Shown: positions 20,762 through 30,363, numbered from the stretch's first letter. The stretch: DNA of 57,207 bases from JBEIHX01 sp040381075 (GCA_040381075.1 JBEIHX010000024.1:1-57207), one strand, 5' to 3'. Program-made: numbers and translations. Notes: generated from the letters alone by a model not told the origin.

Positions 20762-21955
20762 ATGAATCTTGAATTCACGGCCGAAGAACAGGCGTTTCGC
20801 GCGGAAGTGCGCGCATTCATTACAGAGCACTACCCGCAGAGTCTGCGCGACCTGAAGGGACGTGATGACATGGCGCGAGAGGACTTCATGGCGTGGCACA
20901 AGGTGCTGCACCAGAAGGGGTGGGTCGCGCCCGCCTGGCCGGTCGCCTATGGCGGCACAGGCTGGAGTTCCACGCAGCGCTACATCTGGTCAGAGGAAAA
21001 CGCCCGGATGGAGACCTTGCCGCTCCTTCCGTTCGGTCTGTCGATGGTCGGGCCGGTGATCTACACCTTCGCCTCGGAAGAGCAGAAGAAACGCTTTCTC
21101 CCAGGCATCCTGTCGGGCGATGACTGGTGGTGCCAGGGTTATTCGGAGCCGGGGGCAGGATCGGATCTGGCCAGTCTCAAGACCAAGGCGGAGCGGCGCG
21201 GCGACGTTTACGTCGTCAACGGCATGAAGACCTGGACCACGCTGGCGCAATACGCCGACTGGATCTTCTGTCTTGTGCGCACGGATCCGACGGCAAAGGC
21301 CCAGGAGGGCATCTCCTTCCTGCTGATCGACATGAAGTCGCCCGGAATCACGGTGCGCCCGATCATCACCATGGATGGCGGCCATGAGGTGAATGAGGTC
21401 TATTTTGACAATGTCGAGGCGCCTGTCGAGAACCTTGTTGGCCAGGAGAACAAGGGGTGGACCTACGCCAAGTTCCTCCTCGCCCATGAGCGCTCCGGCA
21501 TCGCCGGCGTCGCCCGCTCCAAGCGCGGGGTGGAGCGGTTGCGCACCATGGCCCACACAGAACTGCAGGACGGCGCACCGCTCTCGCAGGATCCGGAATT
21601 CGCCCGCAAGCTGGCTGAACTGGAGGTTGATCTCCTGGCCCTGGAGTACACGGAACTGCGGGTTCTCGCGAATGAAGCGCAGGGCCGCGGACCAGGCGTG
21701 GAGAGCTCTCTGCTGAAAATCAAAGGTACTGAGATACAGCAGCGGCTGACTGAACTCGCGCTGGAAGCGGTCGGTGCGTACGGCGCGCCGTATCTCCGTG
21801 GCTTTCCGACCGATGGCGCAAACGCTTTTCCGATCGGGCCTGATTACGCCCATCAGTCGGCGCCGAACTATTTCAACATGCGCAAGACCTCAATCTACGG
21901 CGGCTCGAACGAGATCCAGCGCAACATCATCGCCAAGATGGTTCTCGGTCTGTGA
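20762..21955 (+). CDS. Acyl-CoA dehydrogenase (pimeloyl-CoA dehydrogenase large-subunit-like)
   Basis: The 397-residue flavoprotein oxidises an acyl-CoA to the trans-2-enoyl-CoA and passes electrons to ETF. Domain order is the usual one: helical N-terminus, beta middle domain with WWCQGYSEPGAGSDLASL (FAD and substrate contacts) and NGMKTWTTLAQYADW, and helical C-terminus ending in KTSIYGGSNEIQRNIIAKMVLGL. The form resembles PimC. It is paired with a PimD-like gene 151 bp downstream, so the two probably make a heteromer acting on dicarboxylyl- or branched acyl-CoA. The GGAGC-like site before the ATG is weak. Confidence 0.9.
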   Translation: MNLEFTAEEQAFRAEVRAFITEHYPQSLRDLKGRDDMAREDFMAWHKVLHQKGWVAPAWPVAYGGTGWSSTQRYIWSEENARMETLPLLPFGLSMVGPVIYTFASEEQKKRFLPGILSGDDWWCQGYSEPGAGSDLASLKTKAERRGDVYVVNGMKTWTTLAQYADWIFCLVRTDPTAKAQEGISFLLIDMKSPGITVRPIITMDGGHEVNEVYFDNVEAPVENLVGQENKGWTYAKFLLAHERSGIAGVARSKRGVERLRTMAHTELQDGAPLSQDPEFARKLAELEVDLLALEYTELRVLANEAQGRGPGVESSLLKIKGTEIQQRLTELALEAVGAYGAPYLRGFPTDGANAFPIGPDYAHQSAPNYFNMRKTSIYGGSNEIQRNIIAKMVLGL

Positions 21956-22106
21956 GGCGACGCATCGCAGCCCCGAGCCATTTCGCTACGTGTGACGCCC
22001 GGATCTCGAGCCCCGGGCGCCGGCCGCTCCAAACGGGCGGCTGACCCAACCGCAAGGGACCGCCCGCAGGGGGTGCGCCCGCTGGCATTACTGAGGAGAC
22101 ACCCCG

Positions 22107-23258
22107 ATGGACTTCAATTTCAGTGAAGAACAAACGCTGTTGCGCAATTCGATCGCGAAATTCGTTGAGCAGAATTATGACTTCGACAAGCGTCGTGCGA
22201 TCGTCAGATCCGACGCTGGCTGGAACCGCGGGCACTGGGAGGCGTTCGCGGAAATGGGCCTGCTCGCTGCGCCGTTCGCGGAGGCCGACGGCGGATTGGG
22301 CGGCGGCCCGGTCGACGTACTCGTGGTCATGGAGGAGTTCGGCAAGGCGCTGGTCGTGGAGCCCTACGTTCCAACCGTCGTCATCGCCGGCGGACTTCTT
22401 GCGCGCGCGGGCAGCCAGGCCCAGAAGGACCAGCATCTCGCCGCCATCATCTCTGGACAATCGGTTTTCGCCGCCGCCTATGGCGAGCCCAAGGGGCGCT
22501 ACAACCTCGCTGATCTTGCGACCACAGCGCGCAGGGACGGCGCGGGCTTCGTGCTGAACGGCCATAAGGCGGTGGTCCTTGGCGCGCCGTGGGCTGACCA
22601 TTTTGTGGTGAGCGCGCGCACTGCAGGCGGCCAGCGCGACAGTGCAGGCGTGAGCCTCCTCATCGTGCCGAAGGGCGCCAAGGGGGTCACCACACGCGAC
22701 TATCCCACTGTCGATGGGCTGCGCGCTTCCGAGGTCTATTTCGAGAATGTCGTGCTGGGCGGCGATGCTCTGCTGGGCCCGCTCGACGCCGGTCTGGGCC
22801 TCATGGAACGCGCCGCGGATGAAGCCATCGCCGCGCTCAGTGCGGAGGCGATCGGCGCGATGAAGGTGCTGCACGACACCACGGTGGATTACGCCAAGCA
22901 GCGCAAGCAGTTTGGCGCCCCGATCGGCTCCTTTCAGGTTCTGCAGCATCGAATGGTCGACATGTTCATGGCCTATGAACAGTCCGTTTCGGTCGCCTAC
23001 ATGGCCGCCCTCAAGCTGGATGAAAGCGAGGCGGAACGCATGAAGGCCTGTTCCGCCGCGAAGGTGCAGATCGGTAAAGCCGGGCGGTTCGTAGGGCAGT
23101 CCGCGGTTCAGATCCATGGCGGCATGGGCATGACCGATGAGCTGAAGGTCGGGCACTACTTCAAGCGCCTGACCATGATCGACGCCCAGTTCGGCAATGT
23201 GGATCACCATCTGCGCCGTTACGCCGCCCTGACTGCAGCGGGGGTCAAGGCCGCCTGA
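22107..23258 (+). CDS. Acyl-CoA dehydrogenase (pimeloyl-CoA dehydrogenase small-subunit-like)
   Basis: The 383-residue protein starts MDFNFSEEQTLLRNSIAKF and has the middle-domain segment FAAAYGEPKGRYNL and the C-terminal VQIHGGMGMTDELKVGHYFKR. The pattern matches PimD-type small subunits, which often lack the canonical catalytic glutamate. TGAGGAGA stands before the ATG. It follows a PimC-like gene on the same strand, separated by a GC-rich gap of 151 bp. Substrate assignment is by family resemblance only. Confidence 0.9.
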   Translation: MDFNFSEEQTLLRNSIAKFVEQNYDFDKRRAIVRSDAGWNRGHWEAFAEMGLLAAPFAEADGGLGGGPVDVLVVMEEFGKALVVEPYVPTVVIAGGLLARAGSQAQKDQHLAAIISGQSVFAAAYGEPKGRYNLADLATTARRDGAGFVLNGHKAVVLGAPWADHFVVSARTAGGQRDSAGVSLLIVPKGAKGVTTRDYPTVDGLRASEVYFENVVLGGDALLGPLDAGLGLMERAADEAIAALSAEAIGAMKVLHDTTVDYAKQRKQFGAPIGSFQVLQHRMVDMFMAYEQSVSVAYMAALKLDESEAERMKACSAAKVQIGKAGRFVGQSAVQIHGGMGMTDELKVGHYFKRLTMIDAQFGNVDHHLRRYAALTAAGVKAA

Positions 23259-23325
23259 CCGCCCGATCGGTTCCGCGGCGAAAGCCGGCCTCGCATCGGC
23301 CAGATTCGAACGGTAGCAGGAGCCG

Positions 23326-25086
23326 ATGACTGATCCGTCCAAATCAGACCCGCTGTCGCCAACGCCTTCGTCCTCCCGGCCGGTGTCGGGGGGGCGCGGG
23401 TTTGGCGCGATGTGGCGTTCCTGGGCCATGTGGGCGCGGGTCGTCGTCATCGGGCTCGCCGCCCTTGTCGTCGGCGCAACCGCCGTCCTGCTGCTGCGTC
23501 AGGCCTTCCTGACGCCCCTCGCGGGACAGCAGCCGCAGATCGGCCAAGCGCCGGACCTTGCTCCGGGCGATCCGGCTGCACCCGCGCCGCCGACCTCGCC
23601 TCCCGGGGCGCAGACGGCGCAGTCCAGCCTCCCATCGGCCCCGGCGCCGGCCGCAGCGGAGCCGGCTTTGTCTGATCCGGCCTTGTCTGATCCGTCGGGT
23701 TCACCCGCTGCGCCCGCTCCCCTTGGCGCGCCCGGCGGCCAACGCCCGCCGCCGGAGGGATTCGCCGACATCGCCGAACGGCTCATGCCGGCTGTGGTGA
23801 ACATCTCCACCACACAGATCCTTTCCCTGCGCGGCGAGGATGGCATGCCGACCTTCCCGCGGGGCTCCCCGCTGGAGCGCTTCAACGAACTCTTCGATGA
23901 CCCGGCGCGCCAGACCACGTCGCTCGGCTCAGGGTTTGTCGTCGACCCCAGGGGCGTCATTGTCACCAATCACCACGTGATCGAGGACGCCGACGAAATC
24001 ACCGTTACCTTCGCCAATGGCGACCAGGCGCCTGCGCGCGTCCTGGGGCGTGATCCGGCGACCGACATCGCGGTGCTGAAGGTGGATATGCGCGGCAATG
24101 CGCCATTCGTGCGGTGGGGCGACAGCGATGCAGCGCGGGTCGGCGATTGGGTTATCGCAATCGGCAACCCATTCGGACTTGGCGGCACGGTCACCACCGG
24201 GATCGTCTCGGCGCGAAATCGTGACATCCAGGCAGGGCGGTACGATGACTTCCTGCAGACTGACGCCGCCATCAACCGCGGCAATTCCGGTGGGCCGCTG
24301 TTCAATCTTCGCGGCGAAGTCATTGGGGTGAACACCGCCATCGCCTCGCCGACGGGAGGCTCCGTCGGCGTCGGCTTTTCCGCTCCAGCCAATCTGGTGC
24401 GCCGTGTCGTACAGCAGCTGCAGGCGACCGGCGAAGTCCGCCGCGGCTGGCTCGGCGTGACGGTGCAGCCGGTCACCGCCGATATCGCCCGGAGCTTTGG
24501 CCTTGCCAGAGCCCAGGGCGCGCTTGTCGCCCGGGTTGATCCCAGCGGACCATCGGCGCGCGCCGGACTGCGCGCCGGCGATCTGGTGCTGGCCTTCGAC
24601 GGCAGCGTGGTGACCGATGGTCGGTCCCTGACGCGCGTCGTCGCCGACAGTCAACCAGGCCGCTCCGCGAAGATCGAGTTTCTGCGCCAGGGAAAACGCC
24701 TGACGGCGAGCGTCACAATCGCCCGGCTCGCCGAGGAGCGCACGGAAGGTACGTCGTCTGTGCGTGTCCCTCAGAGCGCGCCTGCGCAGTCGGAAGCCTA
24801 TGGCATGCGCTTTTCCGCACTCACCCCGCAGCTTCGACGCCGCTACGGGGTGAGCGATTCCATCCTCGGCGTTATGGTCGTGGGTGTCGATCCAGACAGC
24901 GATGCTGTCGGCAAGATCGCGCCAGGCGATGTGGTTCTGGAACTGCAGTTCCAGCCCGTGCGCAATCCCCAGGAGGCCCGTGCCAAGGCGATCGCGCATG
25001 CCCAGGCCAGCGATCGGCCCCTGCTTGTGTATGTCTACCGCGATGGAGATTACGCCTTCCGGGCGATTGCAGAGCAGCGCCGCTAG
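23326..25086 (+). CDS. HtrA/Deg-family periplasmic serine protease
   Basis: The 586-residue protease is anchored by one membrane segment (about 38-58), followed by a Pro/Ala-rich linker (about 70-142). The trypsin-like domain has the triad H217 (TNHHVI), D247 (DPATDIAVL) and S321 (INRGNSGGPLF). Two PDZ domains follow (about 365-455, with RRGWLGVTVQPV, and about 490-580). Deg proteases clear misfolded envelope proteins and can be allosterically switched by peptides bound to PDZ1. The long disordered linker and retained membrane anchor are unusual compared with soluble DegP. The rsmE gene is convergent downstream. Confidence 0.93.
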   Translation: MTDPSKSDPLSPTPSSSRPVSGGRGFGAMWRSWAMWARVVVIGLAALVVGATAVLLLRQAFLTPLAGQQPQIGQAPDLAPGDPAAPAPPTSPPGAQTAQSSLPSAPAPAAAEPALSDPALSDPSGSPAAPAPLGAPGGQRPPPEGFADIAERLMPAVVNISTTQILSLRGEDGMPTFPRGSPLERFNELFDDPARQTTSLGSGFVVDPRGVIVTNHHVIEDADEITVTFANGDQAPARVLGRDPATDIAVLKVDMRGNAPFVRWGDSDAARVGDWVIAIGNPFGLGGTVTTGIVSARNRDIQAGRYDDFLQTDAAINRGNSGGPLFNLRGEVIGVNTAIASPTGGSVGVGFSAPANLVRRVVQQLQATGEVRRGWLGVTVQPVTADIARSFGLARAQGALVARVDPSGPSARAGLRAGDLVLAFDGSVVTDGRSLTRVVADSQPGRSAKIEFLRQGKRLTASVTIARLAEERTEGTSSVRVPQSAPAQSEAYGMRFSALTPQLRRRYGVSDSILGVMVVGVDPDSDAVGKIAPGDVVLELQFQPVRNPQEARAKAIAHAQASDRPLLVYVYRDGDYAFRAIAEQRR

Positions 25087-25147
25087 GCCGATCCCGCCCC
25101 TGCCGATGCATCCTGAAGCTGCGCTTCGCCTGGCCGGCATCTCCCCT

Positions 25148-25912
25148 TCAGGCAGCCCAATCGCCCCAGACCGACTGGATGATGCTCAACGCTGCGGCAA
25201 CGGCAGTGTCAGCGCGCAAAATGCGCGGTCCGAGCCCCGCCGGCCGCACAAAGGTCAACGATCGCAGGCGCTCCCGCTCTAAGGGGGTGAACCCGCCCTC
25301 AGGCCCAATCAGCACCGCCAGCGGCGCGCCCGACGCAACGCCTGCTGCAACTATGCTGATCGGGGGGGCTCTGCCGGTTGCGCCGCCCCACGCCGCGGTC
25401 GGATCGTCGCCAGCTTCGTCGGCGAAAATCAGCACGCGCTCGGGCGGCCATTCGGCGAGGACCCGCTCAAGCTTCTGGGGCGGTGTGATGTTCGGCACAT
25501 CCAGGCGCTCGCACTGCTCCGCCGCCTCGATGGCCAGCGCGGCCAGGCGATCAACGCGCACCGTGTCTGACTGTGTGCGCTCGGTCCACACCGGGGCGAT
25601 CCGGCGAACGCCAAGTTCCGTCGCCTTTTCCACGATGAAATCAGTGCGTGCCTTCTTCACCGGAGCAAACAGGAGCGTCAGGTCCGCCGAAACGCCCTGC
25701 GACCGGAGCAGTCGCTGCACATGCAGCGTGACGCTGCGCTTGGCGACCCCGGCGATGACGGCGCTCCACTCACCGTGGCGTCCATTGAAAAGGCGGGCGG
25801 GATCGCCGCTGACGCGCCGCATGACATGGGTCAGGTAATGGCTCTGGTCGCAGGAGAGTTCCACCGGCAGACCGGCAGCCAGGTCGCATGGGACGAAGAG
25901 ACGCGGCGGCAT
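25148..25912 (-). CDS. rsmE: 16S rRNA m3U1498 methyltransferase
   Basis: This 254-residue SPOUT-class enzyme methylates N3 of U1498 in 16S rRNA using S-adenosylmethionine. A PUA-like N-terminal part (PRLFVPCDLAAG...HYLTHVMRR) is followed by the trefoil-knot domain with VEKATELGVRRIAPVWTERT, LIGPEGGFTPLERE and LGPRILRADTAVAAAL, all RsmE landmarks. It lies convergent to the Deg protease gene and just downstream (10 bp) of the uracil-DNA glycosylase gene, probably in the same transcript. Confidence 0.95.
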   Translation of the reverse strand: MPPRLFVPCDLAAGLPVELSCDQSHYLTHVMRRVSGDPARLFNGRHGEWSAVIAGVAKRSVTLHVQRLLRSQGVSADLTLLFAPVKKARTDFIVEKATELGVRRIAPVWTERTQSDTVRVDRLAALAIEAAEQCERLDVPNITPPQKLERVLAEWPPERVLIFADEAGDDPTAAWGGATGRAPPISIVAAGVASGAPLAVLIGPEGGFTPLERERLRSLTFVRPAGLGPRILRADTAVAAALSIIQSVWGDWAA

Positions 25913-25922
25913 GGGGGCGCCG

Positions 25923-26765
25923 TCAGATCCGTGCGCCGCGGGCGCACGCGTACTTCTCGAGCAAGTTCTCCAATCGGCGCAGGTCCTCCCAGGCGCGTTT
26001 TTTGTCGGCCGGCCTGCGCAGGAGATAGGCCGGGTGAAACATCGCCAGCGCCGGGATCGCGGCGTCCGCCATCACGAGGCGGGTCTCGCGCCCGCGCAGT
26101 TTCATGATTCCGTCCTCGGTCTTCAGCATCGCCTGCGCCGCCACGCCGCCTGCCAGGATGACCAGTTTCGGCTTAGCCAGCGCCACATGGCGCTCGATGA
26201 AGGGCATGCAGATCAGGATTTCGGATTGGGTCGGGGTGCGGTTGCCCGGCGGGCGCCAAGGCAGGACATTCGAAATGTAGAGATTTTCGGCGCGCCGCAA
26301 ACCGATGACCGCAAGCATGCGATCCAGTAACTGGCCCGACCGGCCCACAAAGGGCAGGCCGCTCTCATCCTCATCACGTCCCGGCGCCTCGCCGATCAAC
26401 ATCACGTCCGCACCGCGCACGCCGTCGGCGAACACCGTGTTGCGGGCTGTCAGCTTCAGCGGGCAGTGCTGGAAACCGGCAACGGCGTCTGCGAGTTCCT
26501 CAAGCGAGGCCGCGGCGTTGGCGAGCCTGCGGGCTTGCGCAACCGCATCGGCCGCAGTCTGCCTTGCCGCGTCCGCCGGCGGCGGGGCCTGCCGGTCAGC
26601 GCCAGCCTGATGAGCCCGTCGGGCGGCCTCCCGCGCCGACGCCGGCGCAAGTTCGGCGAGAAGACGCTTGTCGGCGTCATCAATGTCCACGCCCTGCAAC
26701 CGCCACCAGTCGAGCAGGCTCTCAAGCGCCGGGTCGAGGCCCGCCGATTCGTTCGGATCGCTCAT
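25923..26765 (-). CDS. Uracil-DNA glycosylase, family 4 type
   Basis: The 280-residue protein removes uracil from DNA. Motif A, LIGEAPGRDEDESGLPFVG, motif B, MFHPAYLLRRP, and NVLPWRPPGNRTPT are those of the Fe-S family 4 enzymes (phage SPO1 polymerase-related domain). Cysteines at FQHCPLKLTA and ILICMPF are candidate cluster ligands. An N-terminal extension of about 100 residues rich in Ala and acidic residues precedes the catalytic domain, as often seen in alphaproteobacteria. I chose the ATG at 26765 (MSDPNESAGLDPALESLLDWW region) rather than the longer frame to 26870. Confidence 0.88.
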   Translation of the reverse strand: MSDPNESAGLDPALESLLDWWRLQGVDIDDADKRLLAELAPASAREAARRAHQAGADRQAPPPADAARQTAADAVAQARRLANAAASLEELADAVAGFQHCPLKLTARNTVFADGVRGADVMLIGEAPGRDEDESGLPFVGRSGQLLDRMLAVIGLRRAENLYISNVLPWRPPGNRTPTQSEILICMPFIERHVALAKPKLVILAGGVAAQAMLKTEDGIMKLRGRETRLVMADAAIPALAMFHPAYLLRRPADKKRAWEDLRRLENLLEKYACARGARI

Positions 26766-26963
26766 AGGGGCGATGTAGCGCTCAACGCGCTGCGTGTCTG
26801 CGCCCGCGTCACACGATGTGTCGCCGGTCGCGCGCGGTGTCGGCGCGGTCTCCAGGTTCGGCGTTCCCACCGGCCTCGCAGCGCCAGCGGCGCAGTGCTA
26901 GCCTCCGCCGCGTTCAAGGAGCCGGGCGGACGCGTCGGGCGGGGTGGCGGGAAAGTGACTGTC

Positions 26964-28634
26964 ATGTGGCTGCAGGTGGTGCGAGGCGCGGTGCTGGCGG
27001 CGGCGTGTGCGGCAGGCGCTGGCCTCGCCTCAGCCAGTGCGGCCATGGACGACGCCGTTCTGGAGAACAGTGCGCCGCCCGCCGCACTGGTGCGGATCGC
27101 CGCCTATGATCAGGCAAGCGCCTTGCTGGCGTCGGGCGATGTGGAGAAGGCGGGCGCGGTTCTGGAGGCGCTTGCTGCAGCCTATGGCGACGCCCTTGAT
27201 CACGCGATGGCCGCAGCCGCCGCCGCGGTGCGTGGTCGCGCCGATGGTGAGGTGATGCTGCGTGGGGTCGCGAAGTCGCTGGCGACCGCCTCAAGAAGGT
27301 TTTCCGAGAATGAAGCGGCGTTCGCCCGGGATTACCAGCGTGACGCCGCTGCGGCGCTCTACCTGCAGCGCAGCTTGCTTTTGCTTCAGATCGAGCGCGG
27401 TCAAGACCCCCCGGTGTCACCCCTGCCTGAGGGCGACAGCGGCGATCCGCTCGGGGACCCGCAGGAGATCCTCGCTGCGCGCGCGCCCGCCGCCCTCGCG
27501 GCCTTCGCCCGCGCCGCGCGCGGCGATGCGCCCGATCTTGAAGCCTATGCGGCGATGCTGACCTATGACAACGGGCTCGACGCGGAGGGACTGCTGTGGC
27601 TTGCCGGCCCGCTCGAGGCCGATGGTGGGGCCGCCGGGCGTGAAGCGTGGCGTGCGCTCGCCGGGTCGCCATGCCTGGCGGGGGTTGTTTCCGGTCGTCG
27701 GGGACCTTCGCTGCGACCAAGCTTTCGGGCCTTGTGGGCGCGCGAAGCGGCGGCGCTCGCCGCAGGGTTTGCAGCCGGGAAAGGCCAGCAGGCCGACGAC
27801 GCTGAAGCCATGGCTGGCTGGGAGCTGACGGCTCGCATCGCCCTTGCGATGGCGCCTGGCGATACTGGGATGGCGCACGGCCTTGCCGACGCCCTGCAGG
27901 CCCGTGACAAGGCGGCGCAGGCCGACGCGCTGCTCGCGCAGACCCCGACGCGGGACCATAATTATGTCTGCGCCCTGTTTCATCGCGCCCTGCTGGCGGC
28001 CGGTCAGGATAACGGTCCGCTCGCCGCCGCAGCGCAGCAGCGGCGACGCGATCTCGCCCGCGCCGCGCCAGGTCTTGAGCTTCTTCTGCCGGTAGCCCTG
28101 GCGCAGGATGGCGACGCGCGCCTCACGGCGATCGCGCAATCCCTGGCCGCCGGTCCGCCCTCCGCCGTCGAGGCGGCGCTGCGTGCGGCGCGCATTGCCG
28201 AACTGGAGCAGCAGGGGCGATCGGAGGAGACCATCGCCGACCTGGAGGCGCTGACCGTCCTGCAGCCTGACAATTGGAGCTGGTTCAACAGCCTCGGCTA
28301 CACGCTTGTGCAACGCGATGGGCCCACCGCCGAGGCGATCACGGCGCTGCGCCGCTCGATCGACCTGCACCGCAACGCCTTCAATCTCGACAGCCTTGGC
28401 TGGGCGTTGTTCCGGAGCGGCAGGATCGCCGAAGGGGCTCGACTCCTCGCCGAGGCGCTGGCGCTCGATGCCGGGCAGGGCGAGATTCGCGCCAATCTCG
28501 GCGATATCCGCGCAGCGCAGGGCCGTCTGGGGGAGGCGACGCGTCTATGGGAAACCGCTCTCGCCCTGGGTCTGCCCGATCACGTGCTTGAACGGGTGCG
28601 CCGGAACCTCGCCACGGCGCAGGGCGCCATTTGA
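26964..28634 (+). CDS. Exported TPR-repeat protein
   Basis: The 556-residue protein has a Sec-type signal (MWLQVVRGAVLAAACAAGAG, cleavage near ASAAMDD). It consists mainly of helical repeats; the clearest TPR units are in the C-terminal third (SWFNSLGYTLVQRDGPTAEA, NLDSLGWALFRSGRIAEGAR, IRANLGDIRAAQGRLGEAT). It probably scaffolds a periplasmic complex. The ATG at 26964 is supported by the signal peptide; the longer open frame upstream overprints the glycosylase gene. It is transcribed divergently from that gene. Confidence 0.85.
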   Translation: MWLQVVRGAVLAAACAAGAGLASASAAMDDAVLENSAPPAALVRIAAYDQASALLASGDVEKAGAVLEALAAAYGDALDHAMAAAAAAVRGRADGEVMLRGVAKSLATASRRFSENEAAFARDYQRDAAAALYLQRSLLLLQIERGQDPPVSPLPEGDSGDPLGDPQEILAARAPAALAAFARAARGDAPDLEAYAAMLTYDNGLDAEGLLWLAGPLEADGGAAGREAWRALAGSPCLAGVVSGRRGPSLRPSFRALWAREAAALAAGFAAGKGQQADDAEAMAGWELTARIALAMAPGDTGMAHGLADALQARDKAAQADALLAQTPTRDHNYVCALFHRALLAAGQDNGPLAAAAQQRRRDLARAAPGLELLLPVALAQDGDARLTAIAQSLAAGPPSAVEAALRAARIAELEQQGRSEETIADLEALTVLQPDNWSWFNSLGYTLVQRDGPTAEAITALRRSIDLHRNAFNLDSLGWALFRSGRIAEGARLLAEALALDAGQGEIRANLGDIRAAQGRLGEATRLWETALALGLPDHVLERVRRNLATAQGAI

Positions 28635-28804
28635 CGGCGACCGGCGCTTCGCCGCGTCGCCCGGGTCACTGTGTCGTGCCAACGCGTCTCGCCTGTCGCC
28701 CGCCCTGGCGGCCAGACGTGCACATGACTCTGGGCTGCATGGAGCGCAGTGCTCGGGTTGCCGGGCGCGGACAGGTTGGTTAGGGTCCCGCCACGCATGT
28801 CTGC

Positions 28805-28880
28805 AGGGGTATAGCTCAGCTGGTAGAGCATCGGTCTCCAAAACCGAGGGTCGGGGGTTCGAGTCCCTCTGCCCCTGCCA
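28805..28880 (+). tRNA. tRNA-Trp (CCA anticodon)
   Basis: A 76-nt cloverleaf starts AGGGGTATAGCTCAGC, has the anticodon loop CTCCAAA with CCA, a T-arm GGGGGTTCGAGTCCCTC and an encoded 3' CCA. Its place just before secE-nusG is the classical bacterial order. Confidence 0.97.
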
Positions 28881-28898
28881 GCGCGGCAGGCGGAAACT

Positions 28899-28990
28899 GA
28901 AGACACGCACGCGGGAAGACACGCACGCAGGAAGACACGCACGCAGGAAGACACGCACGCAGGAAGACACGCACGCAGGAAGACACGCAG
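28899..28990 (+). repeat. Tandem array, 16-bp unit, five copies and a partial
   Basis: The unit GAAGACACGCACGCAG repeats from 28899; the first copy has one difference and a last partial copy ends at about 28989. No spacers, so it is a minisatellite rather than CRISPR. Confidence 0.95.
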
Positions 28991-29041
28991 GCCGGACAAA
29001 CAGACCAGGTCAGTGCGGTCAGCTCCCAGTCCGGTCTCGCC

Positions 29042-29113
29042 TTAACCCAGTCTGGCCTGTTAACCCAGTCTGGCCTGTTAACCCGGTCTGGCCTGTTAAC
29101 CCGGTCTGGCTTG
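29042..29113 (+). repeat. Tandem array, 18-bp unit, four copies
   Basis: The unit TTAACCCAGTCTGGCCTG is repeated four times with one or two changes per copy. It lies 52 bp after the 16-bp array. Confidence 0.95.
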
Positions 29114-29338
29114 CGTCCTGTCGGGTCCGGGTCCAGTCAGATTACGATGGGGACTGGCCCGAAGGCCGACCGGTCATACGGTCCTGGCCTGCGACAGGTT
29201 CGCCCTCCCATGGCTGCCGCGTTCCAGGGATCGCGGATCCAGTGGACTCCGCCTGCGGCGGATTTGCGCCCGCTCAGGCTGGAACATCCGCTGCTGCGTG
29301 CAGGCTGCCCAGGGGCCGGACGCCGGCAGGGACCTGGT

Positions 29339-29403
29339 CAGGTGGCTTGGCCAGGTGACTTGGGCAGGTAACTTGGGCAGGTAACTTGGGCAGATAACTC
29401 GGG
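29339..29403 (+). repeat. Tandem array, 13-bp unit, five copies
   Basis: CAGGTAACTTGGG and variants repeat five times. The array ends about 110 bp before secE and may contain or precede the promoter of the secE operon. The rest of the 28881-29516 gap holds no supported gene. Confidence 0.93.
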
Positions 29404-29516
29404 CAGGGACGCGCACGGGCGTGGGAGGACGGCGATCTCCCGCCGCTCTTGGGCTTTGACAAGCCGTTGTCCGGGCCCTATTAAGCGCGCTTCTCCAAAC
29501 ACGCGACGTGCGAACG

Positions 29517-29744
29517 ATGGCTGAGCAAACCGCCGACCAACCCCGTGTGGGCCCGCTTACCTTCCTGCAGCAGGTGCGTGCGGAAGGGCGCAAGGTGACT
29601 TGGGCGACCCGCAAGGAGACGACCACGGCGACGATCATGGTGTTCGTCATGGCGCTCATCGCTGCGGTCTTCTTCTTCGTCGTCGATTTCATACTTGGCT
29701 CTGGAATCAATCTCATTCTGACCTCGCTGACCAAGATCGGCTGA
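29517..29744 (+). CDS. secE: Preprotein translocase subunit SecE
   Basis: The 75-residue single-pass protein has the short SecE form: an amphipathic stretch FLQQVRAEGRKVTWATRKET, then one membrane helix (about 40-62). SecE clamps SecY in the translocon. It is followed 23 bp later by nusG, the conserved arrangement. Confidence 0.95.
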   Translation: MAEQTADQPRVGPLTFLQQVRAEGRKVTWATRKETTTATIMVFVMALIAAVFFFVVDFILGSGINLILTSLTKIG

Positions 29745-29767
29745 GCGTGCTGGAAGGCTCTGCAACC

Positions 29768-30304
29768 ATGGCCGAGGCCAAGTGGTACATCGTCCACGCC
29801 TATTCGAATTTCGAAGGCAAAGTGGCGGAAGACATCAAAAAACAGGCCCGCGAGCGCGGGCTTGAGGAGGCGTTTGAGCAGGTCTTGGTGCCGACCGAGG
29901 ACGTCACCGAGGTGCGCCGCGGCAAGAAGATCATGTCCAAGCGCCGGTACTTTCCGGGCTATGTGCTCGTAAAGATGGCGATGTCTGACGAGGCGTATCA
30001 CCTCGTCAAGGATACGCCGAAAGTGACCGGGTTCCTGGGGTCTGGGAACACCCCGATCCCGGTGTCCGAGCGCGAGGTGCAGCGTATTCTTGGCGGCATC
30101 GAGGAGGATGCGGCCCGTCCCAAGACAACGATCAGCTTTGAGATCGGCGAGCAGGTGCGCGTGATCGACGGCCCCTTCCAGTCGTTCGCGGGCTCCGTCG
30201 AGGAAGTCGACGAGAACAAGGGTCGCGTGAAAGTCTCCGTGTCGATCTTCGGGCGCGCAACGCCTGTGGAATTGGAATACGCCCAGGTCGAAAAGGTGAT
30301 CTGA
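29768..30304 (+). CDS. nusG: Transcription termination/antitermination factor NusG
   Basis: The 178-residue protein has the NGN domain (AKWYIVHAYSNFEGKVAEDI, RRYFPGYVLVKM) and a C-terminal KOW domain (VRVIDGPFQSFAGSVEEVD). It binds RNA polymerase, links it with Rho or the ribosome and tunes elongation. The ATG at 29768 matches the family start. It lies in the secE-nusG-rplKA unit. Confidence 0.97.
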   Translation: MAEAKWYIVHAYSNFEGKVAEDIKKQARERGLEEAFEQVLVPTEDVTEVRRGKKIMSKRRYFPGYVLVKMAMSDEAYHLVKDTPKVTGFLGSGNTPIPVSEREVQRILGGIEEDAARPKTTISFEIGEQVRVIDGPFQSFAGSVEEVDENKGRVKVSVSIFGRATPVELEYAQVEKVI

Positions 30305-30363
30305 GCGTAAGCGGGAGGTTCGGGCGGAAGTCCATGCCCGGGCCGCTGACCGCGAACTCCCGG

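Noticed and set aside
21927..23450. 507-codon minus-strand frame opposite the acyl-CoA dehydrogenase and Deg genes
   Set aside because: No recognisable domain, and it overprints a clear acyl-CoA dehydrogenase.
28545..28999. Frames running through tRNA-Trp and the 16-bp array
   Set aside because: Repeat-derived low-complexity translations across a tRNA gene; not coding.
28899..29113. CRISPR array
   Set aside because: Units are 16-18 bp, directly adjacent and without spacers, and there are no cas genes.
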